Part shown: piece by piece, positions 8,280 to 16,754 of the stretch
Numbering within the stretch: position 1 is the stretch's first letter
Layout of the letters: each line of letters opens with the position of its first letter
DNA from: Cymbomonas tetramitiformis
Lineage: Eukaryota > Chlorophyta > Pyramimonadophyceae > Pyramimonadales > Pyramimonadaceae
Assembly: GCA_001247695.2 (NCBI GenBank)
Contig: LGRX02015686.1
Location: 1 to 23,061 of the forward strand
DNA: 23,061 nucleotides
Reading direction: 5' to 3'
Notes under the pieces: model-generated
Seen by the model: the letters and a program-made list of their open reading frames with translations, nothing else
Database searches by the model: none
Told to the model about the DNA's origin: nothing
Position numbers and translations under genes: made by a program

Positions 8280-8965
8280 ATGTCACCGTCCAAAATAGCT
8301 GTATGTTTGACGGGATTGTTCCGCACTACCAACTTTACCTTACCCTTCATAACGCTTAGCTATCACCTACTGCATCCAACATACTTTGTTGTAACGAACG
8401 AGTGGAATAGTCAAACGGCACCGGAAGCATTGATTGACGCCGATATCACGATATCACGATATCAGAATCAAACAGTTCACAATCCAAGGGTCTGGTAGTG
8501 TGCGACGAACGGATTGCGATATATGAAAGCCAAGAGTATACCTTCGATTGGGTTGTACGACAATGACTGGATGTGATTGGGTGCGTGTTCGATCGCATTC
8601 CGCGGCTCGTTGGCAGGGATAGCATTATCGTGCCCCATGCAGATTGCAACTGTTTCGGCACCAAATCATCTTGCCTCGCTGATAATTAGGCTTTTATGTC
8701 TCGCAATCTACTTAAGAAGTATGCACTGGGCATTCGGGACAAAGAAATAGGGATTTACAAATCTTTACATCAATTTGCGGATATTCTCACCTCGGTTCCT
8801 ATTTCCCAGGATTCCACCTGTTTTAAAATTGTACGTGTTGGTTGTGGTCGGAGCACCACGTACAATATTCCAGCATGCCAGGTCGCAACCGTTTCAAAAG
8901 CTTTGCCCAGACTTATCAATCCAACGCGCTTGGATAAAAACAAGCTGGACAAGTGCCGTAAATAA
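8280..8965 (+). pseudogene. Decayed gene, possibly glycosyltransferase-like, with a frameshift and two in-frame stops
   Basis: ATG 8280 opens SPSKIAVCLTGLFRT, then HPTYFVVTNEWNSQ, the kind of start seen in small Rossmann-type glycosyltransferases (a KIAVCLxG strand and a YFVVT strand). The frame stops at 8496-8498. In another frame the protein-like reading resumes (LVVCDERIAIYESQEYTFDW), meets TGA at 8564-8566, continues (DVIGCVFDRIPRL, then SIIVPHADCNCFG), meets TAG at 8687-8689, and runs on through AFMSRNLLKKYALGI to TAA at 8963-8965. The frameshift coincides with a threefold 8-bp repeat. A TATA run is still present 50 bp upstream. The glycosyltransferase label rests on pattern only; that the gene is broken is much surer. 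Stop recoding is unlikely because two different stop codons and a frameshift are involved. Confidence 0.6.
8441..8464 (+). repeat. Three perfect tandem copies of CGATATCA
   Basis: The 24 bases are three identical 8-bp units inside the decayed gene. One extra unit changes the frame by two, which is exactly the shift observed between the frames on either side. Confidence 0.9.
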
Positions 8966-9176
8966 ACGTCGTACAATCGGATACGAGATTGCTCCGCGGT
9001 ATCACTACCGTATCGAGTCAGAAAGCACGTTGCCGCTTTGAATCTTTTGAGCGACCGCCAGAAAACAACAGCTCTAACTTTACAAAAAATACCAAAATAC
9101 AACAATCTGATTTATGCGCTTGCGCGGTAAAAAACGTACGCCCTGTTGATACGAAACGTAACAACTCCGGGCTGTC

Positions 9177-9812
9177 ATGCAGGTTACGTACGTTCCGCGC
9201 GAGGTGTGGCACGCGTTCGTGCTGCACCGTCTGACAGACGCGCAGATTGCGCTGTTGGCGTCCACCTGCTCGTGGTTTCGCAAACTCTGCGACACGCGTC
9301 GCCGCGCGCATCTTACGTTGCCACGAGTGCTCGCGCCGTGCCGGTACGCGTGGGAAAGTCACAAAACCGGACCGCCCGTAGGGTTGATTCGTTGCTGCCT
9401 GAGTTCCGCAACGCCCTTGTACAATCACTTGGTCGACGTCTGCGCCGCGCAGGTGGACGGTGCGCGCGTGCGCGCTCTGCACGCGTACATGCACGCGCGT
9501 TTCAGCGTGCTGGTCGCGCTCAGCGAGTATCATCGCCTGACGCACGACTCCCCCGTCGCTGCCCCGGGCACGTCGCAAGCGGATTGTTTTTCGCTGGTGC
9601 ACGCCGCTTTCGAGCGCACTCTGAATGCCGATGCGCGTACGGAGATAGCATCGCGCGCCAAAGCGATGGCGAGCGGCCGTATGTTCCGAGAGCAGGAGTT
9701 TTTGTATGTCGTAAATCAGTTACATTTCGTGCAACGACGGGACAACAAGAGGCTGCGACAACGTTTCGGTGCAGGATGGAGGGTCAAAAATCCTAAAGGG
9801 TGCGCGCGATAG
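9177..9812 (+). CDS. F-box-like protein (211 aa)
   Basis: The frame starts at ATG 9177 and is GC-rich with strong G/C third positions. Residues about 6-40 (YVPREVWHAFVLHRL, then LLASTCSWFRKLCDTRR) fit an F-box: a Pro-containing opening, a Trp or hydrophobic helix, and the S-x-x-x-F/L-x-x-L-C closing helix. The rest is helical and basic, ending in FGAGWRVKNPKGCAR, and I do not recognise it. Such single F-box proteins in large DNA viruses are thought to redirect host SCF ubiquitin ligases. No clear TATA is seen, only a GGTAAAAAACG stretch about 50 bp upstream. AATAAA lies 27 bp after the stop. An overlapping 216-residue frame starting at 9146 is a shadow with Arg/Ala-rich composition. Confidence 0.75.
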   Translation: MQVTYVPREVWHAFVLHRLTDAQIALLASTCSWFRKLCDTRRRAHLTLPRVLAPCRYAWESHKTGPPVGLIRCCLSSATPLYNHLVDVCAAQVDGARVRALHAYMHARFSVLVALSEYHRLTHDSPVAAPGTSQADCFSLVHAAFERTLNADARTEIASRAKAMASGRMFREQEFLYVVNQLHFVQRRDNKRLRQRFGAGWRVKNPKGCAR

Positions 9813-9833
9813 TTTTTGCGCGGCGAGTCGTGG

Positions 9834-9876
9834 ACTTGAATAAAAATTGTTAAGGGTTCGCGAGTATGTTTCAAGT
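9834..9876 (+). terminator. AATAAA signal and inverted repeat after the F-box-like gene
   Basis: AATAAAAATT begins at 9839, and ACTTGAA (9834-9840) pairs perfectly with TTCAAGT (9870-9876). A near-identical AATAAAAATT follows the polymerase gene at 15298. Probably the 3' end of the transcript. Confidence 0.5.
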
Positions 9877-9956
9877 GAAATTAATTTTTCTAATCGAGAT
9901 TTCCAGGCTCATGGTCCTAGTCGAAAATTCCAGAATCATCTTACATTGTCAAATTA

Positions 9957-10775
9957 CTAAAAATCAAAGGGATTTTCAAGATTTAAGTTGGGATCTTCAG
10001 AAAATGGGATCGAGCCAAAAATTTCAAAATTTTCTAAATTTTTAAAATCAAGGTCCGGGTGGAGATTTATAGGACCAGGGTCCATCACGGTGTCGCGCAA
10101 ACCTACACCATCTGCACCCACGTTCGGACGTTTTGGTGAAGGCGTGTCCGCACGACGAATGCCGGAATAGTCTTCGCGATTACGTTTCGCATGATAATTT
10201 CCTATTTCTTCGATTACAGCAGCATCCAGCCGTTCATTACCTGTCCATATATTTAGTAGTTTGGATACCTCATCCCCCTCAGTTTTATCCTCCTCAGTTT
10301 CATACGGAACATTGTTCATATATCTTAGATCCCACGCGTCATCGGTTAATGTATCAATGTATCGACTTTTGGAAGAAGCCGGTTGATTGGTGGGTTTGTT
10401 TGCAAGTCCACCTGGTAGTTCGAATACCTCAGCCACCTCAGGTTCATCCACCTCAGGTTCATTCAGAACATCGAAAACCTCATTTAGTACCAACGTATAG
10501 TCGTTATCGGTTGGTGTATCGCTATTTCCGCTTGCAACCTGTTCGGAAGAAGCCGGTTGATTGGTGGGTTTGTTTGCAGGATCTATTCCTTTTAAAAAAT
10601 TCCGCACTTTGAAAAACATTTGCTTATTGGGGTTTTTAGATAAGACTGAAACGTCGGGGTTCTCGCGCGCACCCGTGTGTGTTTTGGCGGTGTTCGTTGC
10701 GGTTTCCCGTGAGGAAGTTTTTTTTCGTAGTGCGTCGCGTTTTCGCGATTCAATATATTTTTTTGCGCGTTTCAT
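9957..10775 (-). CDS. Acidic repeat-containing protein with a basic N-terminus (272 aa)
   Basis: The first ATG is at 10775 (MKRAKKYIESRKRDALRKK); the frame extends upstream three codons to a TTG. The strongly basic first 25 residues could be a nuclear or nucleic-acid-binding signal. The rest is acidic and low in order, with a repeated segment starting ANKPTNQPASS twice, 58 residues apart, and an EPEVDEPEVAEV stretch. The repeat is perfect over 34 bp (10371-10404 and 10545-10578), so it is young or homogenised. A second basic cluster (KRNREDY, SPKRPNV) lies about residue 195-220. No known domain. It is the last of four minus-strand genes (11975 to 9957) and the most AT-moderate of them. Confidence 0.7.
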   Translation of the reverse strand: MKRAKKYIESRKRDALRKKTSSRETATNTAKTHTGARENPDVSVLSKNPNKQMFFKVRNFLKGIDPANKPTNQPASSEQVASGNSDTPTDNDYTLVLNEVFDVLNEPEVDEPEVAEVFELPGGLANKPTNQPASSKSRYIDTLTDDAWDLRYMNNVPYETEEDKTEGDEVSKLLNIWTGNERLDAAVIEEIGNYHAKRNREDYSGIRRADTPSPKRPNVGADGVGLRDTVMDPGPINLHPDLDFKNLENFEIFGSIPFSEDPNLNLENPFDF

Positions 10776-10861
10776 ACTTCGCAAAAAGTTTTAATTCAAT
10801 TAAATCGTCTTCATTCAATAAATAATATAGCTTTCTAGAGGAATTCCTGGGGCCAATATTA

Positions 10862-11293
10862 CTATTTATTTATTTTTTTTAAATCAAAGCGCCTATTGTC
10901 TATAAATCGTACTATACTTTGGTCCGAATGTTGACGTATATAATCCTTTACCTGCTGCAGGGAGTATAAGATTTCCACGTTTTCAATTCTGTTAGTAAAC
11001 ACCTCTTGGAAAGTATGAAATTGTACCAAAACTTTTTTATAGGTGCTGTCCGTGGATGCTAACTTTAAATAGTGCACGTATTGATTGCGCAAAACGTTTG
11101 GAAAGTACATCAGAAATAAAATTCGTTCATGTAGCGACATGTCTACAAAGCAAAAACCATTATTCCGAGGAAAGTCTATGTGACAGTCGTTAAGTTCACT
11201 AAGGCGATTATTATATTCTGGACTCTCTAAATTTGGCATTTCAAAATAATTCGGATTACACGGTCGTAGGCTGCGTTCGACGTTCTGGTTCAT
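10862..11293 (-). CDS. Hypothetical AT-rich protein (143 aa)
   Basis: ATG 11293 opens MNQNVERSLRPCNPNYFEMP, followed by a compact, probably globular body (HERILFLMYFPNVLRNQYVH, then YSLQQVKDYIRQHSDQSIVR). No domain recognised. It begins 12 bp after the stop of the gene 11306-11563 and is on the same strand, so the two are likely co-transcribed or share tightly packed signals. The composition (Asn, Tyr, Phe, Leu) is that of a folded protein, unlike its disordered neighbour at 9957. Confidence 0.7.
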   Translation of the reverse strand: MNQNVERSLRPCNPNYFEMPNLESPEYNNRLSELNDCHIDFPRNNGFCFVDMSLHERILFLMYFPNVLRNQYVHYLKLASTDSTYKKVLVQFHTFQEVFTNRIENVEILYSLQQVKDYIRQHSDQSIVRFIDNRRFDLKKINK

Positions 11294-11305
11294 CTGACGG
11301 TCTTA

Positions 11306-11563
11306 TCAATCGTTGGCTAAACACTTCTTTAATCTCGCTGTGGCTTCCGTCAGCGTATTTACGACGTTTGTTAATTGTTTAAGCGCGTCTTCAAGCTTAT
11401 CGACGGCGCGTTTATGATTTTTAACTACCTGTTGAAGGTTATCCATTTCACTATTTACTAGATCCCTCAACGAGCGCTCATCCCGAAACACGATATTAAG
11501 AACTATTTTCTCAAGAATTTCCCTTTTTTTAAGGTCAACAAGAATACTAATAACATCGGACAT
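11306..11563 (-). CDS. Small coiled-coil protein (85 aa)
   Basis: ATG 11563. After a short helix (SDVISILVDLKKREILEKIV) the second half has clear heptads of Leu and Val (VDKLEDALKQLTNVVNTLTE) to the C-terminus KKCLAND. It is the kind of protein that forms a helical oligomer or tethers a partner. No family recognised. It lies between two other minus-strand genes with short gaps (76 bp upstream, 12 bp downstream). The next gene upstream (11640-11975) is also an end-to-end helical protein and may be a distant paralogue. Confidence 0.7.
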   Translation of the reverse strand: MSDVISILVDLKKREILEKIVLNIVFRDERSLRDLVNSEMDNLQQVVKNHKRAVDKLEDALKQLTNVVNTLTEATARLKKCLAND

Positions 11564-11639
11564 CGTGGCGAGCGTCTGGACAACTTAAACCTGGCCAAAC
11601 GTGATGCGCTGATTCGTGTCCGCGTTAGGTTATTAGAGT

Positions 11640-11975
11640 CTATTCGGAAGTGTGTGTCATTTCATCACACAAGGTATCTATACTATCGCCGAGCTTTTGC
11701 ATCGCCTGTTCCAGCTCATTAAGCTTGTTTGACGTTTCCCTGTGGATGTGAATAGACTCCTCTATTTTTTGTTCATATTCCTTAACGAATGTCCTAATTA
11801 TTTCACGAACGGTATCCGCAATTTTGATATCATCCGTTACACCAAATTTTGTAAGGTATGTTTCTAACTCGGCGCGCACTTGGGTCTGAACCTCATCAGC
11901 AACAATAAGATGCTTAGTAACTATTCCTAAAAACTCGTTCACGATATCCTCTACTGAATAGACCGCCGAACTCAT
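11640..11975 (-). CDS. Coiled-coil protein divergent from the DNA polymerase gene (111 aa)
   Basis: The first ATG is 11975 (MSSAVYSVEDIVNEFLGIV); a GTG nine codons earlier at 12002 is possible but would leave no leader. The protein is helical throughout, with a C-terminal coiled coil (KLNELEQAMQKLGDSIDTL) and acidic ends. No domain recognised. It is transcribed away from the polymerase; the two ATGs are 50 bp apart, so the promoters must overlap. A TATAAA (11994-11999 on the minus strand) lies only 19 bp before the ATG, closer than at other genes here. Confidence 0.7.
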   Translation of the reverse strand: MSSAVYSVEDIVNEFLGIVTKHLIVADEVQTQVRAELETYLTKFGVTDDIKIADTVREIIRTFVKEYEQKIEESIHIHRETSNKLNELEQAMQKLGDSIDTLCDEMTHTSE

Positions 11976-12025
11976 TCTGTTATCGCCGGGGTCTTTATAC
12001 ACGGTAGTGCGCGTATCTATACAGG
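11976..12025. promoter_or_regulatory. 50-bp divergent promoter between the coiled-coil gene and the polymerase gene
   Basis: The stretch carries a TATAAA on the minus strand (11994-11999) and TATA-like GTATCTATACAG on the plus strand just before ATG 12026. Its shortness implies joint control of the two genes or very short leaders. Confidence 0.4.
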
Positions 12026-15000
12026 ATGAGTCGATCCTGGAAACGGTCGATCGGCGACGACACGGCGGACCCGCGATGCGCGGTGACTTTTATGCAAACT
12101 AGCGTGGAAGAGTCGGACGCGCCGGCGCACACGCGTCCCGTGCGGGTGGCCATGACGGTCGGGGGCGTGGTGCCCGTGCTGCGCGTGTTCGGCGTCACGC
12201 AAAATTCAGCCAGCGTGTGCGCGCACGTCCACGGTTTCCATCCGCATCTATGGTGCACCACTCCACAGTGGCAGACCCTGAGCGGGCCCGAGGCGATGGC
12301 GCGGTTTTGCGACGTCCTGGACGTGGCGGTGGCGGACGAAACGCGCAACGACGACAGCGCCCGGCGAGTGCTGGAGGTCAAGGCGATGCCCCGACGTGAC
12401 GTGATGTACCACTCGCGCGCGGAGTTCACGCAGCCGTATTTTAGGGTCACGCTGCGGCGTCCGTGTCACATCACCGCCTGTCGCAAGGCGCTGTTGCGCT
12501 GCGAGCGGTCCAAATGTCTGGGTTTGACCGCGCCGTTCGAGCTGTACGAGGCGGACGTCGATTACACGCTGCGGTACATGGTGGACGTTGGCATGGTCGG
12601 ATGCAGCTGGCTCACCGCGCCGGCGGAAAGCTACGCACCGCGCCGGTCGGAGAAGCGCGACACGCGCTGTCAGATCGAATTCGACATCGACTACGCGCAG
12701 CTCGTCGCCCACGACCCGGAGTTCGCGCCCTACGACGGCGTCGCACCGTTGCGCGTTTTCAGCTTTGACATCGAATGTTGCGCGGAGGAGGGTCACTTTC
12801 CATGCCCCAGCTCCGACCCGGTCATACAGATCGCTGTGGAGATGGTCGTGGAACCGATCGCGGCGGAGGGGCGCCGTGTGTACACGCTTGGAGATTGCGG
12901 GCGCCTCGCGGGCGCCGAGGTGATAGCGTGCGACGACGAGCGCCAGCTGCTGCGTCGATGGTCCTCCGACCTCGTCGCGGCCGATCCCGATCTGATCATC
13001 GGGTACAACGTGCAAAATTTTGACATAGATTACCTTATGAGGCGCGCCGAGGCGCTCGGCGTGATCGAGTTTCCCTATTTCGGGCGCGTTAGGCGTAAGA
13101 AGGCGGAGAGCAAAGAGATGACCTTTTCGTCCAAAGCGCAGGGCACGCGCAAAAACATGCGGGCCGTGATCGACGGGCGCGTCGTGCTGGACGTCATGCA
13201 ATCCATACAGACCGATCACAAGCTGTCCAGCTACACGCTCAATTACGTGTCCGAGAGATTCCTCGGGGAGCGTAAAGAGGTGCGCGCCCGCGCTCGTATT
13301 TTCGTCCGTACGTTTGGGCCCGGCGTGACGTGACGGGCGCGGTCGTGCGCGCAGGACGTGCATCACAGCATGATCGCCAAACTGCACCGCGGCGACCGCA
13401 ACACGCGCCAGCGCCTCGCGGCCTACTGCCTCAAGGACGCGCAGCTGCCCGTGCGCCTGATGCGCAAGCTTATGCTCATTTACAACCTGACCGAGATGGC
13501 GCGGGTCACCGGCGTGCCGCTCAGCTACCTTTTGCACCGCGGCCAGAGCGTGAAAGTGTTTTCACAGCTGCTGCGTCGCGCCGGTCGCGAGGGGCTGCTG
13601 CTCCCGACGCACGCGCGCGACGAGGCCGTCGTCGGCGACGGGGGCGTCGCCTACGAGGGCGCCACGGTGCTGGACGCGAAAGCCGGGTATTACGAGGTAC
13701 CGATCGCGACCCTGGATTTCGCCTCGCTGTACCCTTCCATCATGCGGGCGCACAACCTGTGTTACACGACGCTCGTGCCCGCGGATCGGCGAGCGGAGTA
13801 CGCCGAGACGGAGCTCACCCTGACGCCGACGGGCGACTGCTTCGTCAAACCGGAAGTGCGTCGCGGGCTGCTTCCCGCGATCCTCGACGACCTGCTGAGC
13901 GCGCGCAAGCGCGCTCGCGCCCTGATCAAAACCACGGACGATCCGATGATGCGCGGAGTTCTGGAGGGCCGTCAGCTCGCGCTCAAGCTAAGCGCCAACT
14001 CGGTGTACGGGTTCACCGGCGCGACGGTCGGCAAGCTGCCGTGCCTGGCCATCTCGGCGAGCACCACCGCCTTCGGCAGGCGAATGATCGACGAGACGCG
14101 GAGCTTCGTGTTGCGCGAGTACACGGTGGCGAACGGTTATCCCCACGACGCGGACGTGGTGTACGGCGACACCGACTCCGTGATGGTCCGCTTCGGTTGC
14201 GCGGACGTGGCGGAGGCCATGCGCCTGGGCGCGCTCGCGGCGGACCGGGTCACGACGCTCTTCCCGGCCCCGGTGCAGCTCGAATTTGAGAAAGTGTACC
14301 ACCCGTACCTCCTGATGGGCAAGAAGCGTTACGCCGGGCTGTTGTGGACTCGCGCGGACAGTCCCGACAAGCTGGACACGAAAGGCATCGAGACAGTTCG
14401 CCGCGACAACTGCGCTTTCGCGCGCAACACCATCGCCGGGGTGCTCCGGAGGGTGCTGGTGCTTCGCGACGTGCCCGGGAGCGTGGAGTACGTGAAGGGG
14501 CGCATCGAGGAGTTGCTCACGGGACGTGTGGACATCTCCGAGCTGGTCATCACCAAGGGACTTACGCGCGAGGTGTCGGAGTACGCCACTCGCGCCGCGC
14601 ACGTGGAGCTGGCGGCCAAGCGTCGAAGGCGCCACGCGGCCACCGCGCCTCGCGTTGGCGATCGCGTGCCGTACGTGATACTGCGTGGGCACAAGACAAG
14701 CAAAACCTACGAGCTCGCGGAGGACCCGGTGCGCGTCGTGGAAAGGGGGCTGCCGATCGATCACCGGCACTACCTCGAACACCATCTGAAGCTGCCTCTG
14801 ACCCGCATCTACGCCGCGATCCTGCCCAACGTGGAACGGGCGCTCTTCTCCGGTCCGCACACGATGGGCTCGGCGCCGCAGCGCCTGACGAGGTCCGTCG
14901 AACACGCCGCCGGCATATCGCGTTTCGCGCGGGTGGTGAAAGCCTGCGCGGGGTGCCGCACGACGCTGTCGGACGCGGACCGGGACGCGGGGCTGTGCGC

Positions 15001-15226
15001 GCACTGCCGCGTCGACGCGCAATCGCTCTACGTTCAGTGCATGCTAGAGATCGACGCGCTGGCCGTGGCGCACCACGCGCACACGGCGGAGTGTCAGCGG
15101 TGCCAGCGGTCCGTGCTGCACGAGGTGATCTGCGCGAACCGCGACTGCGCGTTGTTCTACAGGCGCATAAAAACGCAAAACGATCTGCGGGAGGCGCGGG
15201 CGCGGTTCGCCGCGGTGGAATGGTGA
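12026..15226 (+). CDS. polB: Family B DNA polymerase, delta type (spliced: 12026-13279 and 13355-15226; 1041 aa)
   Basis: This is the replicative DNA polymerase: template-directed 5'-3' synthesis plus 3'-5' proofreading. Motifs in order on the spliced protein: Exo I SFDIE (Asp248, Glu250), Exo II GYNVQNFD (326-333, Asp333), Exo III YCLKDA (Asp446), motif A DFASLYPSI (539-547), motif B KLSANSVYG (629-637), motif C YGDTDS (688-693) and KKRY (741-744). The C-terminus has two Cys clusters: C949/C952/C966/C969 and C998/C1001/C1011/C1016. These match the CysA zinc site and CysB iron-sulphur site of Pol delta, where they bind accessory subunits. Length is slightly under the usual 1,100 of eukaryotic Pol delta, and all catalytic residues are present, so it appears functional. 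The exon join GERKE|DVHHS matches the family's conserved GExKED pattern. Long frames on the opposite strand and in other frames are shadows. GC-rich coding. Confidence 0.95.
13280..13354 (+). other. Spliceosomal-type intron in the DNA polymerase gene (75 bp, phase 0)
   Basis: The stretch starts GTGCGC after codon GAG and ends GTGCGCGCAG. It contains an in-frame TGA at 13331-13333, and its translation has no counterpart in the family, while the residues on either side are conserved neighbours. Its length is a multiple of three, so only the stop reveals it in frame. A branch-site candidate is CGTGACG near 13325-13335. The upstream domain with Exo I and Exo II would be made alone if it were retained. 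Confidence 0.85.
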
Positions 15227-15232
15227 ATTTTG

Positions 15233-15303
15233 TGCCCACGCGCGTGCGGGTTTTTTGAACAATCATAATGACATGCGTTAACCGATGAGGTTTTTGAAAT
15301 AAA
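15233..15303 (+). terminator. Palindrome, T-run and AATAAA after the polymerase gene
   Basis: The 10-bp palindrome CACGCGCGTG, just after the stop, sits inside a CCC...GGG stem and is followed by six T. AATAAAAATT follows at 15298. Together they look like a 3'-end region; which element acts is not known. Confidence 0.45.
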
Positions 15304-15340
15304 AATTTAACAACGAATATTTAGGCTGAAAGTAAGCTTA

Positions 15341-15637
15341 TTAAATCGAAGCCTTTTGCGGTAATAAATCACGCCAACGTGTTGTAACGGCCTGCGTTTC
15401 TTTATCCCCATTTTCGTTCGCTAAAAGCTTAATCCACTTAATAATACACGTACGATATTCTTTTGCATTGTTATTCTTTATGTTACCATAGTCGTCAAGA
15501 TGAAACGCGTCCAGTTCGTAACTGGTGTTTTGTAGGCAATCATTCAATTCTTTAAATGTGGATGTGCGAGCACGTTCAGTTTTGGGCATTTTCAAGGTGA
15601 GTTCGCCCATGGCGTGCGATATGTTTGACGCGGACAT
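15341..15637 (-). CDS. Small AT-rich protein C of the duplicated cassette (98 aa)
   Basis: ATG 15637 (MSASNISHAMGELTLKMPKT); a second ATG at residue 10 would align with the start of its presumed paralogue. It shares an opening MxxLTLxM and a closing TRWxxLL with the gene 17794-18117, at similar length and in the same place relative to a YYxLCC gene, so the two are read as paralogues. The charged middle is diverged. No known domain. A TATATATA element lies 45 bp upstream. Convergent with the polymerase gene, with 114 bp between stops. Confidence 0.7.
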   Translation of the reverse strand: MSASNISHAMGELTLKMPKTERARTSTFKELNDCLQNTSYELDAFHLDDYGNIKNNNAKEYRTCIIKWIKLLANENGDKETQAVTTRWRDLLPQKASI

Positions 15638-15681
15638 GGTCGCTTATGCACGTAACCAAATAATCTTGTCGTGCCCGTAGG

Positions 15682-15690
15682 TATATATAT
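15682..15690 (-). promoter_or_regulatory. TATA element of the 15341-15637 gene
   Basis: TATATATAC on the minus strand, 45 bp before ATG 15637, matching the spacing at other genes here. Confidence 0.55.
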
Positions 15691-15871
15691 TGTTGGTAGT
15701 TGGATTTTGTATACGACGTACACCAGCAGGCGCGCGCGTGTGTATTGAAATACATAAAAAAATCCGTTCTACTTTTGGTCAATTTCAAGAGACTCAAAGT
15801 ATGCCCACGAGATTAATATACTCGAGCGCCCAAAGGGAGTGGTCTTTGCTCCGTTTATTCTTGGTCATAAA

Positions 15872-15915
15872 AACCAGAACTAGAAATAAAGATAAAACGC
15901 CCGTTGGGCATCTTA
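15872..15915 (-). repeat. 3'-flank repeat, copy 1 (copy 2 at 18297-18339)
   Basis: Both copies read GAACTAGAAATAAAG, then a short A-rich stretch, then CCCGTTGGGCATCTTA, and each lies just downstream of a YYxLCC gene on the minus strand. This is nucleotide-level evidence that the neighbouring genes arose by tandem duplication. Confidence 0.85.
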
Positions 15916-15978
15916 GAATATTAAGCTGGTGCACGTAGTTCCCATGCTTTGGTAGTCCCGACCCTTAATTTTTTGGCC

Positions 15979-16722
15979 CTAGTCTTCATCCGTATCTGAG
16001 TAATCCAATACGATGACATTTCCTGTATCTTGCGATGGTGCCGGTGATGATTCCGCACGATCTTTTAATGGTGCCGGTGGCACCGGCAGTGTCTGCGATG
16101 ATTCCGCACGATTATATAATGGTGCCGGTGGCACCGGCTGTGCCTGCGATGATTCCGCACGATCTATCTCTGCCCGAATTGCAGCCATTTCACGAGCGAG
16201 TTTTAGTTTTTTAGCTCTTAGCGTCAACGCCTGTTCTGCAAGTTTTATTTCTTCATTTGCATACTCTAAGTCTTCCAGTCGGGCTTTTTTTGCACCAAGG
16301 TTTTCTGCGTCGTCCGCTGCTGTACTGTGTGTATTTTGTGACGCAATTTCGTACTTGTTAGGTGCTTGTGGCTCAGGCCCAGACCCTTGTTGTTGTTGCT
16401 GTACGGGCCTCGTTGGGTTTGCAGCTTCTTGCTTTACTTGTATTTGGTCAGCTTCTCTGACGGTACCCCGACGCGTTAATATTTCAACTGTCCGACAACA
16501 TAAGTTGTAATATTCTCCAAGATCGAAATCGGGGTTCTTCACTTGCTGTGGGGGTGTCGTGGTCGATATGTCCGGTTTGTTTTCCGGCGTCCCAGCTTCA
16601 CCAAAAACGATCTCATCATGTTCTGTGGTCGGCATGACCGGTATGTTTTGCGGCGTCCCAACTTCACCAAAAACGATCTCATTATTTTTTGCGACGGGTT
16701 TTTTTGGACCCGCCTCCGTCAT
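15979..16722 (-). CDS. Protein A of the duplicated cassette: repeat-rich, coiled-coil, YYxLCC motif (247 aa)
   Basis: First ATG 16722 (MTEAGPKKPVAKNNEIVFGE); the frame runs seven codons further only via TTG. Parts: a twofold 22-residue repeat (EIVFGEVGTPQNIP and EIVFGEAGTPENKP; 66-bp period); a conserved core DFDLGEYYNLCCRTVEILT; a Gln-rich linker; a coiled coil (YANEEIKLAEQALTLRAKKL); a threefold 17-residue repeat (RAESSQ...PVPPAPL; 51-bp period at 16049-16163); and an acidic tail ending YSDTDED. The core and acidic tail recur in the gene 18353-18706. No known family. It starts 32 bp after the stop of the gene 16755-17351, leaving no room for the usual TATA spacing, so a bicistronic or spliced message is possible. 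Confidence 0.7.
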   Translation of the reverse strand: MTEAGPKKPVAKNNEIVFGEVGTPQNIPVMPTTEHDEIVFGEAGTPENKPDISTTTPPQQVKNPDFDLGEYYNLCCRTVEILTRRGTVREADQIQVKQEAANPTRPVQQQQQGSGPEPQAPNKYEIASQNTHSTAADDAENLGAKKARLEDLEYANEEIKLAEQALTLRAKKLKLAREMAAIRAEIDRAESSQAQPVPPAPLYNRAESSQTLPVPPAPLKDRAESSPAPSQDTGNVIVLDYSDTDED

Positions 16723-16754
16723 GGTGGCATCAGATTCTTGCAAAACAGGGTTCG

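Noticed and set aside
8564..8689. Stop-codon recoding (TGA or TAG read as an amino acid) in the decayed gene
   Set aside because: Two different stops plus a frameshift at a slippage-prone repeat are better explained by pseudogenisation; the intact genes in the window show no in-frame stops outside introns.
12248..13537. 429-codon open frame antisense to the DNA polymerase gene
   Set aside because: It covers the polymerase exon and even spans its intron, has His/Arg/Val-rich shadow composition, and arises from strong G/C third positions on the plus strand.
13330..14289. 319-codon plus-strand frame overlapping polymerase exon 2
   Set aside because: Arg/Ala/Gly-rich shadow of the catalytic domain; the polymerase frame holds motifs A, B and C.
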